Part shown: positions 52,472 to 60,808 of the stretch, one piece after another
Position numbering within the stretch: the first letter of the stretch is position 1
How the letters are laid out: each line of letters opens with the position of its first letter
Assembly: GCF_000224785.1 (NCBI RefSeq)
Contig: NZ_AGAV01000019.1
Span: 1 to 64,000, forward strand
Direction of reading: 5' to 3'
Origin: Lentibacillus jeotgali
GTDB lineage: Bacteria > Bacillota > Bacilli > Bacillales > Amphibacillaceae
Length of the DNA: 64,000 nucleotides
Position numbers and translations under genes: made by a program
The notes under the pieces: model-generated
What the model was told of the DNA's origin: nothing
What the model saw: only the letters and a program-made list of their open reading frames with translations
Databases searched by the model: none

Positions 52472-54016
52472 CTATCCCCGCCTATCCCTGTCAATCACAC
52501 TCATTGGACGCATCATGTCATAATCCTCATGCTCGAGTATATGGCAATGCCACACGTAGTCACCTGGAAATGGCCCGAATTTAGCGATAACGCGTGTGAA
52601 TTGCCCTGCTGGTGCTGCCACGGTGTCTTTCCAGCCTTTTTCATTTGCTTTTGGTGGTTCTTGCGGGCCTGTGAACATAATATTCCCATCTTTGTTATAA
52701 CGGTCAAGGTCGAATGGCTGCCGGTCCAGAACTTGGAATTGAATCAGATGAATATGAATGGGGTGGGTAAAGTTTGTGACATTGATGAATGACCAGACTT
52801 CGGTTGAGCCCAGTTTAGGCGTTTCTGTAACAGGGTCCACCCATTTTTTATTATTCAGCAGTAATAATGGCCGGCCGAGGCTGTCAGTCGAACCGACAAG
52901 TTTCAAGTTTCGAATACGCTGGATATTATTTTGCCTGAGTGAAGGGATACGTGTTAAATTCCGGGGGATTCTGCTTCTGTCTTCAGATGATAAAGGCAGA
53001 CTGACGTTAAATTGCATGACATCATCTGTTTCGTCTTCAGGGTCGGCATCTGGTCCAAGGTTATTTTTCAATGGAATGGTTTCCCCTTCATGATCGGAAA
53101 AATCGATGATCACATCAAACCGCTCGGCCGATTCAATGGCTAAATTATCTAGTTTGGCAGTTTTCTGTATTAAACCGCCATCTGACCCGATTTGATAAAA
53201 TGACTGGCCTGAATCAAGGTAAAGTTGATAAGCACGTGTGTTGGCGGCATTCAAGATACGGAAGCGGTATTTTCGCGGCTCCACCTCCAAATACGGCCAT
53301 ATCTTCCCATTTACGACGTTTGTTTCACCATTAAAGAATGGTCTAATGGACGGATTTGGCCAGTTTTCCTGAGGGTCATCCGGCTGTGACGGGTAGAACA
53401 GGTCGCCATTATCATGAAATGATCTATCCATGATAATAAGCGGGATTTCATAGTCGCCTGAAGGGAGCTTCATAAATCTTTCCTGTTCATCCCGGATAAT
53501 ATACATACCTGCCAGGCCGGCATAAACGTTCAGTCTGGTAATGCCCATCGCATGGTCGTGATACCATAGTGTGGCGCCGCGCTGGCTGTTGGGATAATGA
53601 TAGACCCCGGTTTTAAATTCAGGCCCTGTTTTCCGGAAGTCTCTCGTATACCATGCTTCAGGATATCCGTCACTTTCCGGTTTTGTCTCACTGCCATGCA
53701 AATGTGTAACGGTGCGGACTTCTGGGAGTTTATCAAGATGATGAAACGATTTGTCAATCGGCAAAATATGTTTGTCTGGAAGCTTGTTTTCCCACTTTAA
53801 CTGAATCGGTTCACCGTGATTGACATCGATGACAGGGCCGGGAAATTGACCATTGTAGCCCCACAGCCGTGTCGGTCTTAAATCACGGTGCATCTTGTGG
53901 CGGAATTCCCTCATCTGCACTTCATAATACGCCTCATTTTTGTCCTTGTGAACTGGTTTTAATGTTTTTGGTATCGGCAAGGCATCCACAAATTTTTTAA
54001 GCTTTTTGTTCAACAT
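52472..54016 (-). CDS. cotA: CotA-like multicopper oxidase (laccase)
   Basis: A 514-residue three-domain laccase matching CotA of B. subtilis in length. Copper ligands lie in THLHGSETKPESDG, WYHDHAMG, HPIHIHLIQF and HCHILEHEDYDMMRPM, with Met as the type 1 axial ligand. The N-terminus KKFVDALPIPKTLKP is typical of CotA. It has no signal peptide, as expected for a spore-coat protein. AAGGGG precedes ATG 54016; an upstream hydrophobic extension to 54115 is not part of the family. It oxidises phenols or bilirubin and makes spore pigment. Confidence 0.9.
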   Translation of the reverse strand: MLNKKLKKFVDALPIPKTLKPVHKDKNEAYYEVQMREFRHKMHRDLRPTRLWGYNGQFPGPVIDVNHGEPIQLKWENKLPDKHILPIDKSFHHLDKLPEVRTVTHLHGSETKPESDGYPEAWYTRDFRKTGPEFKTGVYHYPNSQRGATLWYHDHAMGITRLNVYAGLAGMYIIRDEQERFMKLPSGDYEIPLIIMDRSFHDNGDLFYPSQPDDPQENWPNPSIRPFFNGETNVVNGKIWPYLEVEPRKYRFRILNAANTRAYQLYLDSGQSFYQIGSDGGLIQKTAKLDNLAIESAERFDVIIDFSDHEGETIPLKNNLGPDADPEDETDDVMQFNVSLPLSSEDRSRIPRNLTRIPSLRQNNIQRIRNLKLVGSTDSLGRPLLLLNNKKWVDPVTETPKLGSTEVWSFINVTNFTHPIHIHLIQFQVLDRQPFDLDRYNKDGNIMFTGPQEPPKANEKGWKDTVAAPAGQFTRVIAKFGPFPGDYVWHCHILEHEDYDMMRPMSVIDRDRRG

Positions 54017-54131
54017 GTTCAACCCCTTCAAATGTGCATTTATAATAGTAAATGTTTGAAAGGGGAAAATTGCAATGGGCGAAAGAAGCAAAAAAAGAGA
54101 GAAGGCAACAGACACCTTGTCTCATGATTCA

Positions 54132-54998
54132 CTACGACGAAGTCCACGACCCGCCATTAATATGAATCGCCTGTCCGGTCATGTAGGAAGACTCATCTGC
54201 TGCAAGCATAACGTAGGCCCAGGCATGTTCGGAGGGCTGGCCGGGTCTTTCCATTAAACTGTCCTGTCCAAACGTTTCAACCCCATCCTCATTGAATGAA
54301 GACGGAATCAGCGGTGTCCATACCGGACCGGGAGCTACCGCGTTTGCTCGGATGCCTTTTTTGGCCAGGCTTTGCGCAATGCTTCGTGTGAACGCTGTGA
54401 CGGCACCTTTTGTTGCGGAATAATCCATAAAAATCGGGTTGCCGCGGTACGCATTAATGGATGATGTGCTGATGATCGCATCACCTTTTTGCATGTGACG
54501 GACTGCTGCTTTTGTTGTATAAAAATGGGAAAAGAAGTTGGTTCGGAAAACTTCCTCAAATTGCTCGGAAGAAATGTCCAGTAAATCTTCGCGTACTTAT
54601 TGAATGGCGGCGTTATTCACCAATATATTCAGCTTGCCGAATGCTTCCACAGTCTTTTCCACGATATCGATGCAATGTTGATCATCTTTAACATCACCGG
54701 GCAGCAAGAGACATTGCGCACCTTCTGCTTCAACCATCTCCTTTGTTTCTTCGGCATCGTTATGTTCATCCAAATAGGAAATTGCCACATTGGCGCCTTC
54801 TTTGGCGTATAGTATGGAAACGGCACGTCCGATGCCACTGTCACCGCCTGTTATTAAGGCACTTTTTCCTTGCAGTTTTCCCGTGCCCTGGTATTCTGTC
54901 GGCTGGGCGGGACGCGGAGTCATATCCGATTCAATCCCGGGCTGCTTGATCTGTTTTTGTCTCGGGGTGCTTCCATTCTGCATATTTCTTGGATCCAT
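54132..54998 (-). pseudogene. SDR-family oxidoreductase interrupted by one in-frame TAA
   Basis: The frame encodes a 289-codon YhdF/GsP39-like short-chain dehydrogenase: PRNMQNGSTPRQKQIKQPG tail, GGDSGIGRA cofactor site, LVNNAAIQ, then a TAA (plus-strand bases 54597-54599), after which the same frame continues without shift as VREDLLDISSEQFEEVFRTNFFSHFYTT..., the Ser of STSSINAY, YSATKGA and the terminal TGQAIHINGG. Only one codon is wrong, typically an aromatic residue or similar in relatives. It is either a recent nonsense mutation, a sequencing error or read-through. It sits beside cotA on the same strand. Confidence 0.85.
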
Positions 54999-55047
54999 AA
55001 ATGACAGCCTCCTTAATCTCGGTACTATATTATCCTGCCTTAACGGT

Positions 55048-55078
55048 CAGTAACCCGCCAAACAACGGCGGGTTACTG
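55048..55078. other. Strong hairpin in the 54999-55309 gap
   Basis: A perfect 12-bp GC-rich stem (CAGTAACCCGCC at 55048-55059 with 55067-55078) without a T-run. The gap also has TTGACA (55184-55189) with a weak TTAAAA (55207-55212) that may drive the LCP gene, and no ORF. Confidence 0.5.
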
Positions 55079-55309
55079 CTCGTAAATATCTGAAGGGAAA
55101 ATCATCCCACTGAATGAAGTTTTACTCTATATAAAGGATAACCGTTTTGTTTCATAAAAAAACATGAAGTTAGGACAGAGAGTTTGACACTGTCTTCAAT
55201 TTGCCCTTAAAAAATTAGTGATATTGTGAGATAATATGACAATGTACGACTAGATTTAAAGATTCGTTTAAAAAGATGCTAAACAGATAATCTATCGGGG
55301 GACGAGAAA

Positions 55310-56239
55310 GTGAATGAAAAGAGAATAGATCGAAAAAGACCAAAAAGACGCTGGCTGAAAATAACAATAGCTGCTATGGCTGTACTGGTTGCCGGCATTG
55401 GAGTTTACGCTGTTTCCATCTATGGCAATGCCAAGGACACGGTGAATGAGGAGATGCATGAACCGGTTGATTCGATTGACCGTAAGACCACACAGAAAAA
55501 AATGGAAGCATCCAAGCCGTTGAATATACTGTTGCTTGGTGTGGATGAGCGTGAACATGACAGTGGACGGTCGGATGCCATGATGGTGCTGTCATTGAAT
55601 CCAAAAGATGACTCGATGCAACTTGTCAGCATTCCGCGTGACACACGAACGACGATCGTAGGCAAGGGGTTCAAGGATAAAATCAATCATGCGTACGCAT
55701 TCGGCGGCAGTGATATGTCCGTTGCGACAGTCGAAAATTTCCTGGATATCGAGCTGGATCACTATGTCCGCATGAATATGGAAGGACTTAAGGAACTGGT
55801 CGATAAGCTTGGTACGATCACTGTCGATAACGAAATTGCCTGGAATGATGGAGAGTATAATTTTAGTCCGGGTTCTGTTGAGATGGACGGAGAGAAGACG
55901 ATGGCTTATGTCCGTATGCGTAAACAGGATCCAAATGGTGACTTTGGGCGGAACGAACGCCAGAGGAAAGTTATTCAGGGGATTATTGAGCGCGGTGCCT
56001 CAATTGGTTCGGTCACGAAAATTAATGATTACATCGATGTTCTCGGGAACAATATGAAAACCAATATGGATTTTGACGATATGAAAAAATTGTTTAACGG
56101 TTACCGTAATACCCGGAAAAATATTGCGAGCTATCAGATGAAAGGCAGCGGAACGAATATAGAGGGTATTTATTATCTGATGGTATCCGATGATGAAGTT
56201 GAAAAAGTCCATGGCATGATCAGTAAGGAGAAGTCATGA
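55310..56239 (+). CDS. LytR-CpsA-Psr family cell wall glycopolymer transferase
   Basis: A 309-residue protein with a basic cytoplasmic start (RIDRKRPKRRWLK), one membrane helix (about 15-36) and an extracellular LCP domain: LNILLLGVDERE, SGRSDAMMVLSLNP, SIPRDTRT, KINHAYAFGG and YVRMRKQDPNGDFGRNERQR with the active-site Arg/Asp cluster. LCP enzymes attach wall teichoic acid or other anionic polymers to peptidoglycan. The start codon is GTG 55310 after GGGGGACGAG. A terminator follows. Confidence 0.88.
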   Translation: MNEKRIDRKRPKRRWLKITIAAMAVLVAGIGVYAVSIYGNAKDTVNEEMHEPVDSIDRKTTQKKMEASKPLNILLLGVDEREHDSGRSDAMMVLSLNPKDDSMQLVSIPRDTRTTIVGKGFKDKINHAYAFGGSDMSVATVENFLDIELDHYVRMNMEGLKELVDKLGTITVDNEIAWNDGEYNFSPGSVEMDGEKTMAYVRMRKQDPNGDFGRNERQRKVIQGIIERGASIGSVTKINDYIDVLGNNMKTNMDFDDMKKLFNGYRNTRKNIASYQMKGSGTNIEGIYYLMVSDDEVEKVHGMISKEKS

Positions 56240-56252
56240 TATCTATGAAAAG

Positions 56253-56292
56253 ACGTATGTCGCAATTTTAGCGGCGTGCGTTTTTTTATTTT
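56253..56292 (+). terminator. Terminator of the LCP gene
   Basis: An 11-bp stem with three G-U pairs (56253-56263 with 56271-56281) followed by TTTTTTATTTTT. Confidence 0.8.
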
Positions 56293-56409
56293 TCTCGTCA
56301 GAATTAATGGAGAAAATCACCCTTCCCGATACAATTTTAAGCCGTTTAACATCATGCGCCACGGGAATAAATTAAAACACAGTTCTTATCGTGAAGTAGG
56401 TGGATTATA

Positions 56410-56829
56410 ATGAAGCGGGTATTGAAGTTGAGTATAATTGGAATTGTGGCCGGCATTATTCTTCTCGTTTTATTAAAAATTGTCCAGGTTGTTACAGGCA
56501 GTCAGGCTTATGTATTGTTGTTTAATACGGATTATATTCCTATGATGCCGGACTGGGGACCGGCGAATTTCGGTGGGGTTGCATTTCATTTTGTGTTTTG
56601 CATCGTCAGTGTTGTCGCGCTATTTTATATACTCAAACTATTTCGGCTTGAACGGTCGATGTTAGTTTATTTTGCTATTTACACGGGTGGCAGCGCGATT
56701 TTATATGCATTAACGGGGTTAACCGATCGCCCGCCAGTGGTAATGGATCTGATGGCTTGGACGTACTGGACAGTCGCACATGCTGTTTATGCTCTTACAG
56801 TTGGTTCGTTCATTAAGCATTGGGTTTAA
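56410..56829 (+). CDS. Unknown four-helix membrane protein
   Basis: A 139-residue protein with four hydrophobic segments (about 7-28, 53-74, 83-101 and 117-133). WGPANFGGVAFHFVFC and YWTVAHAVYALTVGSFIKH stand out, with conserved-looking His in two helices. AGGTGG precedes the ATG. It stands alone between terminators; I cannot assign a family or function. Confidence 0.7.
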   Translation: MKRVLKLSIIGIVAGIILLVLLKIVQVVTGSQAYVLLFNTDYIPMMPDWGPANFGGVAFHFVFCIVSVVALFYILKLFRLERSMLVYFAIYTGGSAILYALTGLTDRPPVVMDLMAWTYWTVAHAVYALTVGSFIKHWV

Positions 56830-56844
56830 CACTTAGGGGGGAAC

Positions 56845-56892
56845 ATATTAAAACCCTCAGACCCCAGAGCGAACGGCTGAGGCAGGAGGGTT
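56845..56892 (-). terminator. Terminator serving the small minus-strand gene
   Basis: AACCCTC (56852-56858) pairs with GAGGGTT (56886-56892), with an alternative inner CCTCAG/CTGAGG pairing. On the minus strand it is followed by TTTTAAT. Confidence 0.5.
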
Positions 56893-56910
56893 ATCAACTG
56901 TTGCGTTGAA

Positions 56911-57105
56911 CTATTTTGAATCGTTTTGGTCGTTTTTATGCTTTCGCTTATTCTTTGGCGGTTGCTTGGATTTGAATTTTTTCTTCTCATCTTTTAATTC
57001 CTCTTTTAAATCTTCGTCAGGCGGCTCGTCCATGAACTTTTTCTGCTCTTCAAACTCTTCACGAGCAGTTTTAGTCCTAGTCGAATCATCTGATTTCTTG
57101 TTCAC
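56911..57105 (-). CDS. Small highly charged protein of unknown function
   Basis: A 64-residue Lys/Asp/Glu-rich protein (EEFEEQKKFMDEPPDEDLKEELKDEKKKF then KSKQPPKNKRKHKNDQNDSK). The GTG at 57105 follows GGGGTG at a good distance; the longer open frame to 57267 runs into the 20-bp repeats and is not credible. It has no hydrophobic segment, looks disordered, and could be a DNA- or RNA-associated or sporulation-related small protein. A terminator-like hairpin follows. Confidence 0.5.
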   Translation of the reverse strand: MNKKSDDSTRTKTAREEFEEQKKFMDEPPDEDLKEELKDEKKKFKSKQPPKNKRKHKNDQNDSK

Positions 57106-57210
57106 ATTTTCACCCCGCACAAAGGTTTTATTTGTGTTTTGCCTGCTTTGAGCTTTTATAAACATGATGCGACTTTTGTGTAAATCGGAAACACTTTGAG
57201 AAAATACAAG

Positions 57211-57330
57211 CAGAAGAAGGTGAACATTGTCAGAAGGGCGAAAACATCGGCAGAAGAACGAAAACATCAGCAGAAGAGCGAGAACATCGACAGAAGAACA
57301 AAGACATCAGCAGAAGAACCAAAACATCAT
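57211..57330 (+). repeat. Six-copy 20-bp tandem repeat
   Basis: Units start at 57211, 57231, 57251, 57271, 57291 and 57311; the consensus is CAGAAGAACGAAAACATCAG. Copies three to six differ by a few bases each and the first is most divergent. The array lies between two minus-strand genes. A plus-strand open frame across it (57196-57438) has no ribosome site and runs into the ABC gene. Confidence 0.88.
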
Positions 57331-57388
57331 CGACAAAAGCAAACAGCTGTCCCAGCAAGGCTAGGAGCAGCTGTTATTTTTCAAAACA

Positions 57389-58174
57389 TCATTCATCCAG
57401 CGACACCCATGGCCGCTGATGGCGCCATTCAACGTTAACCGGCATTCCGAAAAACTGTGAAAGGCTGTCGCCGGTCAGAATGTCCTTGCTTGTCCCTTTT
57501 GCAAAAACTGCCCCATCACGAAGCAGCAGGGTACGAGAAAATTCAGGCAGCACTTCTTCAATATGATGGGTGACAAAAATAATCGTCGGTGAATCGGCCT
57601 GTTTGATCAGCTCCTGAATGGCAGAAAGGAGTTCCTCGCGTGCGATGAAGTCAAGGCCGCTCGTTGATTCGTCCAATAGCAGCAGGTCAGGTGATGCCAT
57701 CAGCCCTCTGGCGATGAGAAGTTTTTGCCGTTCGCCCTGTGAGCACGTCTTGTAAGTCCGGCCGATCAAATGATTGCACCGCATCTGATCCATTATCTGG
57801 AATGCTTTTTCAAAATCCGCTTCGGCTGGTTCCTCATATGCCAGCCCAATCGATGCGTATTTGCCGCTGACGACTATATCTTCAGCACGTTCAGTCTCCT
57901 TGATTCGCTCTTGAAGCGATGAGCTAACCCAGCCAATTGATTTGCGAAGTTCGCGGATGTCAATTTTTCCAAAAGGCTGGTCTAAAACACGGACGTGACC
58001 GGCTGTTGGCCAGGAATAGCCGGTCACGATATTTAACAATGATGTTTTTCCGGAACCGTTTAACCCTAAAACGGCCCAGTGCTCGCCTTTTTCAACACAC
58101 CAATTGATATCGGATAAAATATTTTCCTGTTCTCGTCTCCAGGAAACATCCTGCAAATCAATAACATTTGTCAA
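57389..58174 (-). CDS. ylmA: ABC transporter ATPase, YlmA-like
   Basis: A 261-residue ATPase with Walker A GLNGSGKTSLL, Q-loop SSSLQER, a slightly altered signature CSQGERQK, Walker B LLLLDEST and a switch His in FVTHHIEEV. It resembles YlmA of B. subtilis, an ATPase without a cognate permease nearby. None is found here either. It begins three bases after the aminotransferase stop, so the two are co-transcribed. Transport or a regulatory, ModF-like role remains open. Confidence 0.82.
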   Translation of the reverse strand: MTNVIDLQDVSWRREQENILSDINWCVEKGEHWAVLGLNGSGKTSLLNIVTGYSWPTAGHVRVLDQPFGKIDIRELRKSIGWVSSSLQERIKETERAEDIVVSGKYASIGLAYEEPAEADFEKAFQIMDQMRCNHLIGRTYKTCSQGERQKLLIARGLMASPDLLLLDESTSGLDFIAREELLSAIQELIKQADSPTIIFVTHHIEEVLPEFSRTLLLRDGAVFAKGTSKDILTGDSLSQFFGMPVNVEWRHQRPWVSLDE

Positions 58175-58177
58175 TTC

Positions 58178-59365
58178 CTATTCCCCCTTTCTAAAAATCC
58201 CCAGTCGTCCGATTCGGGCTGCCGCTTCTTCAAGACGCTCTGCTGATTCGAGTAACCCGACCCGCACGTAGCCGTCTCCATACTTGCCAAAACCCCGTCC
58301 CGGTGCGACAACGACATGTGCGTTTTCCAATAATAGGTTGGAGAATTCCTCGGATGTATAGTTTGACGGGACGGGGAGCCATGCGAAAAATGATCCCTCC
58401 GGTGTGTCCACGTCCCATCCGATTTCACGGATTGCACGGATGAACCGATCACGACGCTCAGTATATGTATCGATCAGCCGCTGAACCGCGCTTTGGTCAC
58501 TGTTCAGTGCTTTGGCAGCAGCGCTCTGTATAGCACCAAACAAACTGACATACATATGATCCTGAATTTTATTAAGCGCTTCTATGACAGAAGGATTTCC
58601 AGCAGCAAAAGCCACGCGCCATCCGGCCATGTTGTACGTTTTGGATAATGTATAGATTTCGATGCCGATATCTTTTGCCCCCTCAGACTGGAGGAAGCTT
58701 TGCGGTTTTTGACCATCAAAACCCAACGCACCGTATGCAAAATCTTGCACGACACAAATGTGATGATCTTTGGCGAGTTTAACCGTTTCATCGTAGAAAT
58801 CTTTATTGGCGGTGACAGCGGTCGGGTTGTTCGGGTAATTTAAAAACATCAGTTTCGCCTGGTTCAGCGTCTCTCCAGGAATCGTGCTGTAATCCGGCAG
58901 AAAGTGATTGTCCTTTTGCAATGGCATGAAATATGGGTCGGCATCCGCCATAGCAATACCTGACATATAATCCGGGTATCCCGGATCTGGTAAAAGTGCT
59001 GTGTCATTCGGGTTCAAGAGGCATTGGCTTATCTCCACCAAACCGGCTTTGCCCCCGAACAAAACAGCAATTTCCGTTTCCGGATCGAGGGAGACGCCAT
59101 ATTCGCGCTTATAATAATTGGCTGCGGCTTCTTTAAAGTAGTGGAATCCCCGAAAAGGCGCATATTTATGATTAGCTGGATTTTTGGCAGCTTCCTGCAC
59201 CTCTTGAATGATGTGATCCGGTGTCGGCAAATCGGGGTTGCCCTGACCAAGGTTAATGACATCATGTCCCTGCTGTTTGAATTCCTGTGTTCTGCCAACA
59301 AGCTTGGCAAAAAATTGCTCGGGTAATCGTTTCAGCATGTCAGATTGTTCGAAATTCTGTGTCAT
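58178..59365 (-). CDS. mtnE: PLP-dependent aminotransferase, MtnE-like
   Basis: A 395-residue class I aminotransferase. INLGQGNPDLPTPDHI, AVLFGGKAGLVEISQCLLNP, PDPGYPDYMSG, NYPNNPTA and the PLP lysine in TLSKTYNMAGWR follow B. subtilis MtnE closely as I remember it. MtnE aminates 2-oxo-4-methylthiobutyrate to methionine in the salvage pathway. ATG 59365 follows GGGGGGAG; the longer frame to 59539 is unsupported. The other mtn genes and an S-box leader are absent here, so another amino acid could be the substrate. Confidence 0.8.
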   Translation of the reverse strand: MTQNFEQSDMLKRLPEQFFAKLVGRTQEFKQQGHDVINLGQGNPDLPTPDHIIQEVQEAAKNPANHKYAPFRGFHYFKEAAANYYKREYGVSLDPETEIAVLFGGKAGLVEISQCLLNPNDTALLPDPGYPDYMSGIAMADADPYFMPLQKDNHFLPDYSTIPGETLNQAKLMFLNYPNNPTAVTANKDFYDETVKLAKDHHICVVQDFAYGALGFDGQKPQSFLQSEGAKDIGIEIYTLSKTYNMAGWRVAFAAGNPSVIEALNKIQDHMYVSLFGAIQSAAAKALNSDQSAVQRLIDTYTERRDRFIRAIREIGWDVDTPEGSFFAWLPVPSNYTSEEFSNLLLENAHVVVAPGRGFGKYGDGYVRVGLLESAERLEEAAARIGRLGIFRKGE

Positions 59366-59505
59366 GTACACTCCCCCCTTAGGACTGAATGGCAGGTTAC
59401 TGACGCCTATCACTCTAATAAGCGACAGGACACCTGAAACTCTACGAAATGAATTGAGTTTATGATAGCTTTGTTTGAGGCGATTGTAAAGAAAAGCGTA
59501 TTTGG

Positions 59506-59541
59506 GTATGCAGAGGAGGGGGGAGGGGGCCTTCTGCATAC
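59506..59541 (-). other. Inverted repeat with a G-rich loop between lacI and mtnE
   Basis: GTATGCAGA (59506-59514) pairs with TCTGCATAC (59533-59541), and the plus-strand loop is very G-rich (GGAGGGGGGAGGGGG). It lies after the LacI gene stop and may help end its transcript. Confidence 0.4.
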
Positions 59542-59601
59542 TTGTAGAGAAATTGAAGAACAGGTTTAGTACTTTCTTTTAAACTATTAAGCTGTTTCTT
59601 T

Positions 59602-60600
59602 CTAACATCCGCACGATTTTCTTAAAATCATGGATGGCGGGAGTTCAATATGCTTCATGTATTCAGAGTTATTGATTTTATTCAGTAGTGCGTCAAAAGC
59701 AGTTTTTCCAATGGTATCCGCCGGGAGTGCAATATTTGTTACCGGCGGGGCGATAATGCCTGCTGATGCAAAGTCTCCAAATCCTATGATCGCCACGTCT
59801 TCCGGTATTTTTATCATCAATTCTTTCAGTTTAGAAATGGCACCTATTGTCATAAGGTCATTAAGTATAAAAACAGCTGTAATATCTTCTTCGCGTTCCA
59901 GCAGCGAGTTGACAGCAATTTCTCCTCCATCTACCGTGGCGTAACCGAGTTCCAAATAATGCTCGTTGAACGGTAAATGATACTTTTTTAAGGCGTCTTT
60001 ATATCCTCTGATTCGTTCGTTCGTTGTTGAAACATTTGGAACGGCATAGATAACACCAATTTTTTGATGACCGTGATCCAGCAAATGGAGTGTTGCATCG
60101 AACCCTGTCTGATAGTCGTCACCGGTCACTTTAGGCGTATTCTCAGCAACAGGATCATAGCGATTCACAAGTACAGTGGGAAAATCATTTTTTGTATATT
60201 TGTTCAGGTAACCAATATCACTCGAAGTTGGTGAAAGAATGACCCCATCAACCATTCTGGCATGCAGTGAACTGATGACTTCTTCCTCATAATTCCTATC
60301 TTCATTTGTATTTACAAGCAGAATCTGATAGCCATGCTCTCTTGCCCGCTCCTCAACGCCATAGACCATTTGGGATATGAAAGAATCCCGGAAACTGGAT
60401 ACGACCAGACCAGCAGTTATGGTCTTATTTTTCCTGAGATTTTTGGCTGTGGAATTCGGCACATAATTGTATTTGTTTATGATAGCTTTAATTTTTCTGT
60501 GTTTTTCTTCCGATATTTGCTTTGTACCGTTAATGACGTGCGAGACAGTGGCTGTCGATACATTTGCTTCTTTTGCGATATCTTTCATTGTAACTTTCAT
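59602..60600 (-). CDS. LacI-family transcriptional regulator
   Basis: A 332-residue LacI regulator. The N-terminal helix-turn-helix MKVTMKDIAKEANVSTATVSHVINGT is complete, followed by a periplasmic-binding-protein-like sugar domain (GLVVSSFRDSFISQMVYGVEERA; GVIYAVPNVSTTNERIRGY; VFILNDLMTIGA). ATG 60600 follows GGGAGG. It is divergent from the transketolase-SDR-TRAP locus, with a matching palindromic operator in the gap, so it is the local repressor sensing the sugar or a phosphorylated intermediate. Confidence 0.9.
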   Translation of the reverse strand: MKVTMKDIAKEANVSTATVSHVINGTKQISEEKHRKIKAIINKYNYVPNSTAKNLRKNKTITAGLVVSSFRDSFISQMVYGVEERAREHGYQILLVNTNEDRNYEEEVISSLHARMVDGVILSPTSSDIGYLNKYTKNDFPTVLVNRYDPVAENTPKVTGDDYQTGFDATLHLLDHGHQKIGVIYAVPNVSTTNERIRGYKDALKKYHLPFNEHYLELGYATVDGGEIAVNSLLEREEDITAVFILNDLMTIGAISKLKELMIKIPEDVAIIGFGDFASAGIIAPPVTNIALPADTIGKTAFDALLNKINNSEYMKHIELPPSMILRKSCGC

Positions 60601-60732
60601 AGGTTCCTCCCAAAAGTTAAACCTTTTACCGGATGGTAGCATAACCCCATTTTAGCTCAGTTGAACTCATTTATCAATAAGATCGAGAAAGGGCTATTAA
60701 TCTCGAATTAAATAAAAGTTTTAGAATTTTTG

Positions 60733-60761
60733 TTGACAAAAAATCGCTTTCATACTAACAT
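60733..60761 (+). promoter_or_regulatory. Promoter of the transketolase operon with a cre-like spacer
   Basis: TTGACA (60733-60738), a 17-bp spacer and TAACAT (60756-60761). The reverse strand of 60739-60752 reads TGAAAGCGATTTTT, 12 of 14 to cre, so CcpA could bind between the two promoter elements. Confidence 0.72.
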
Positions 60762-60774
60762 AAGCTTTAAGTAA

Positions 60775-60788
60775 GTTAATCGATTAAC
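60775..60788. promoter_or_regulatory. LacI-family operator
   Basis: GTTAATCGATTAAC is a perfect 14-bp palindrome with the central CG typical of LacI operators, placed just downstream of the predicted transcription start and 20 bp before the transketolase gene. Confidence 0.75.
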
Positions 60789-60808
60789 CAAACTTCAGGA
60801 GGGATAAG

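Noticed and set aside
57196-57438. Plus-strand open frame across the 20-bp repeats
   Set aside because: No ribosome site, repeat-derived composition, and antisense overlap with the ABC ATPase gene.
59515-59530. G-quadruplex in the loop of the lacI-mtnE hairpin
   Set aside because: The G runs are few and unevenly spaced; the evidence is too weak to claim a quadruplex.
59366-59601. Possible SAM (S-box) riboswitch before the MtnE-like gene
   Set aside because: The conserved S-box core was not found on the minus strand, and no terminator pairing consistent with one is visible.
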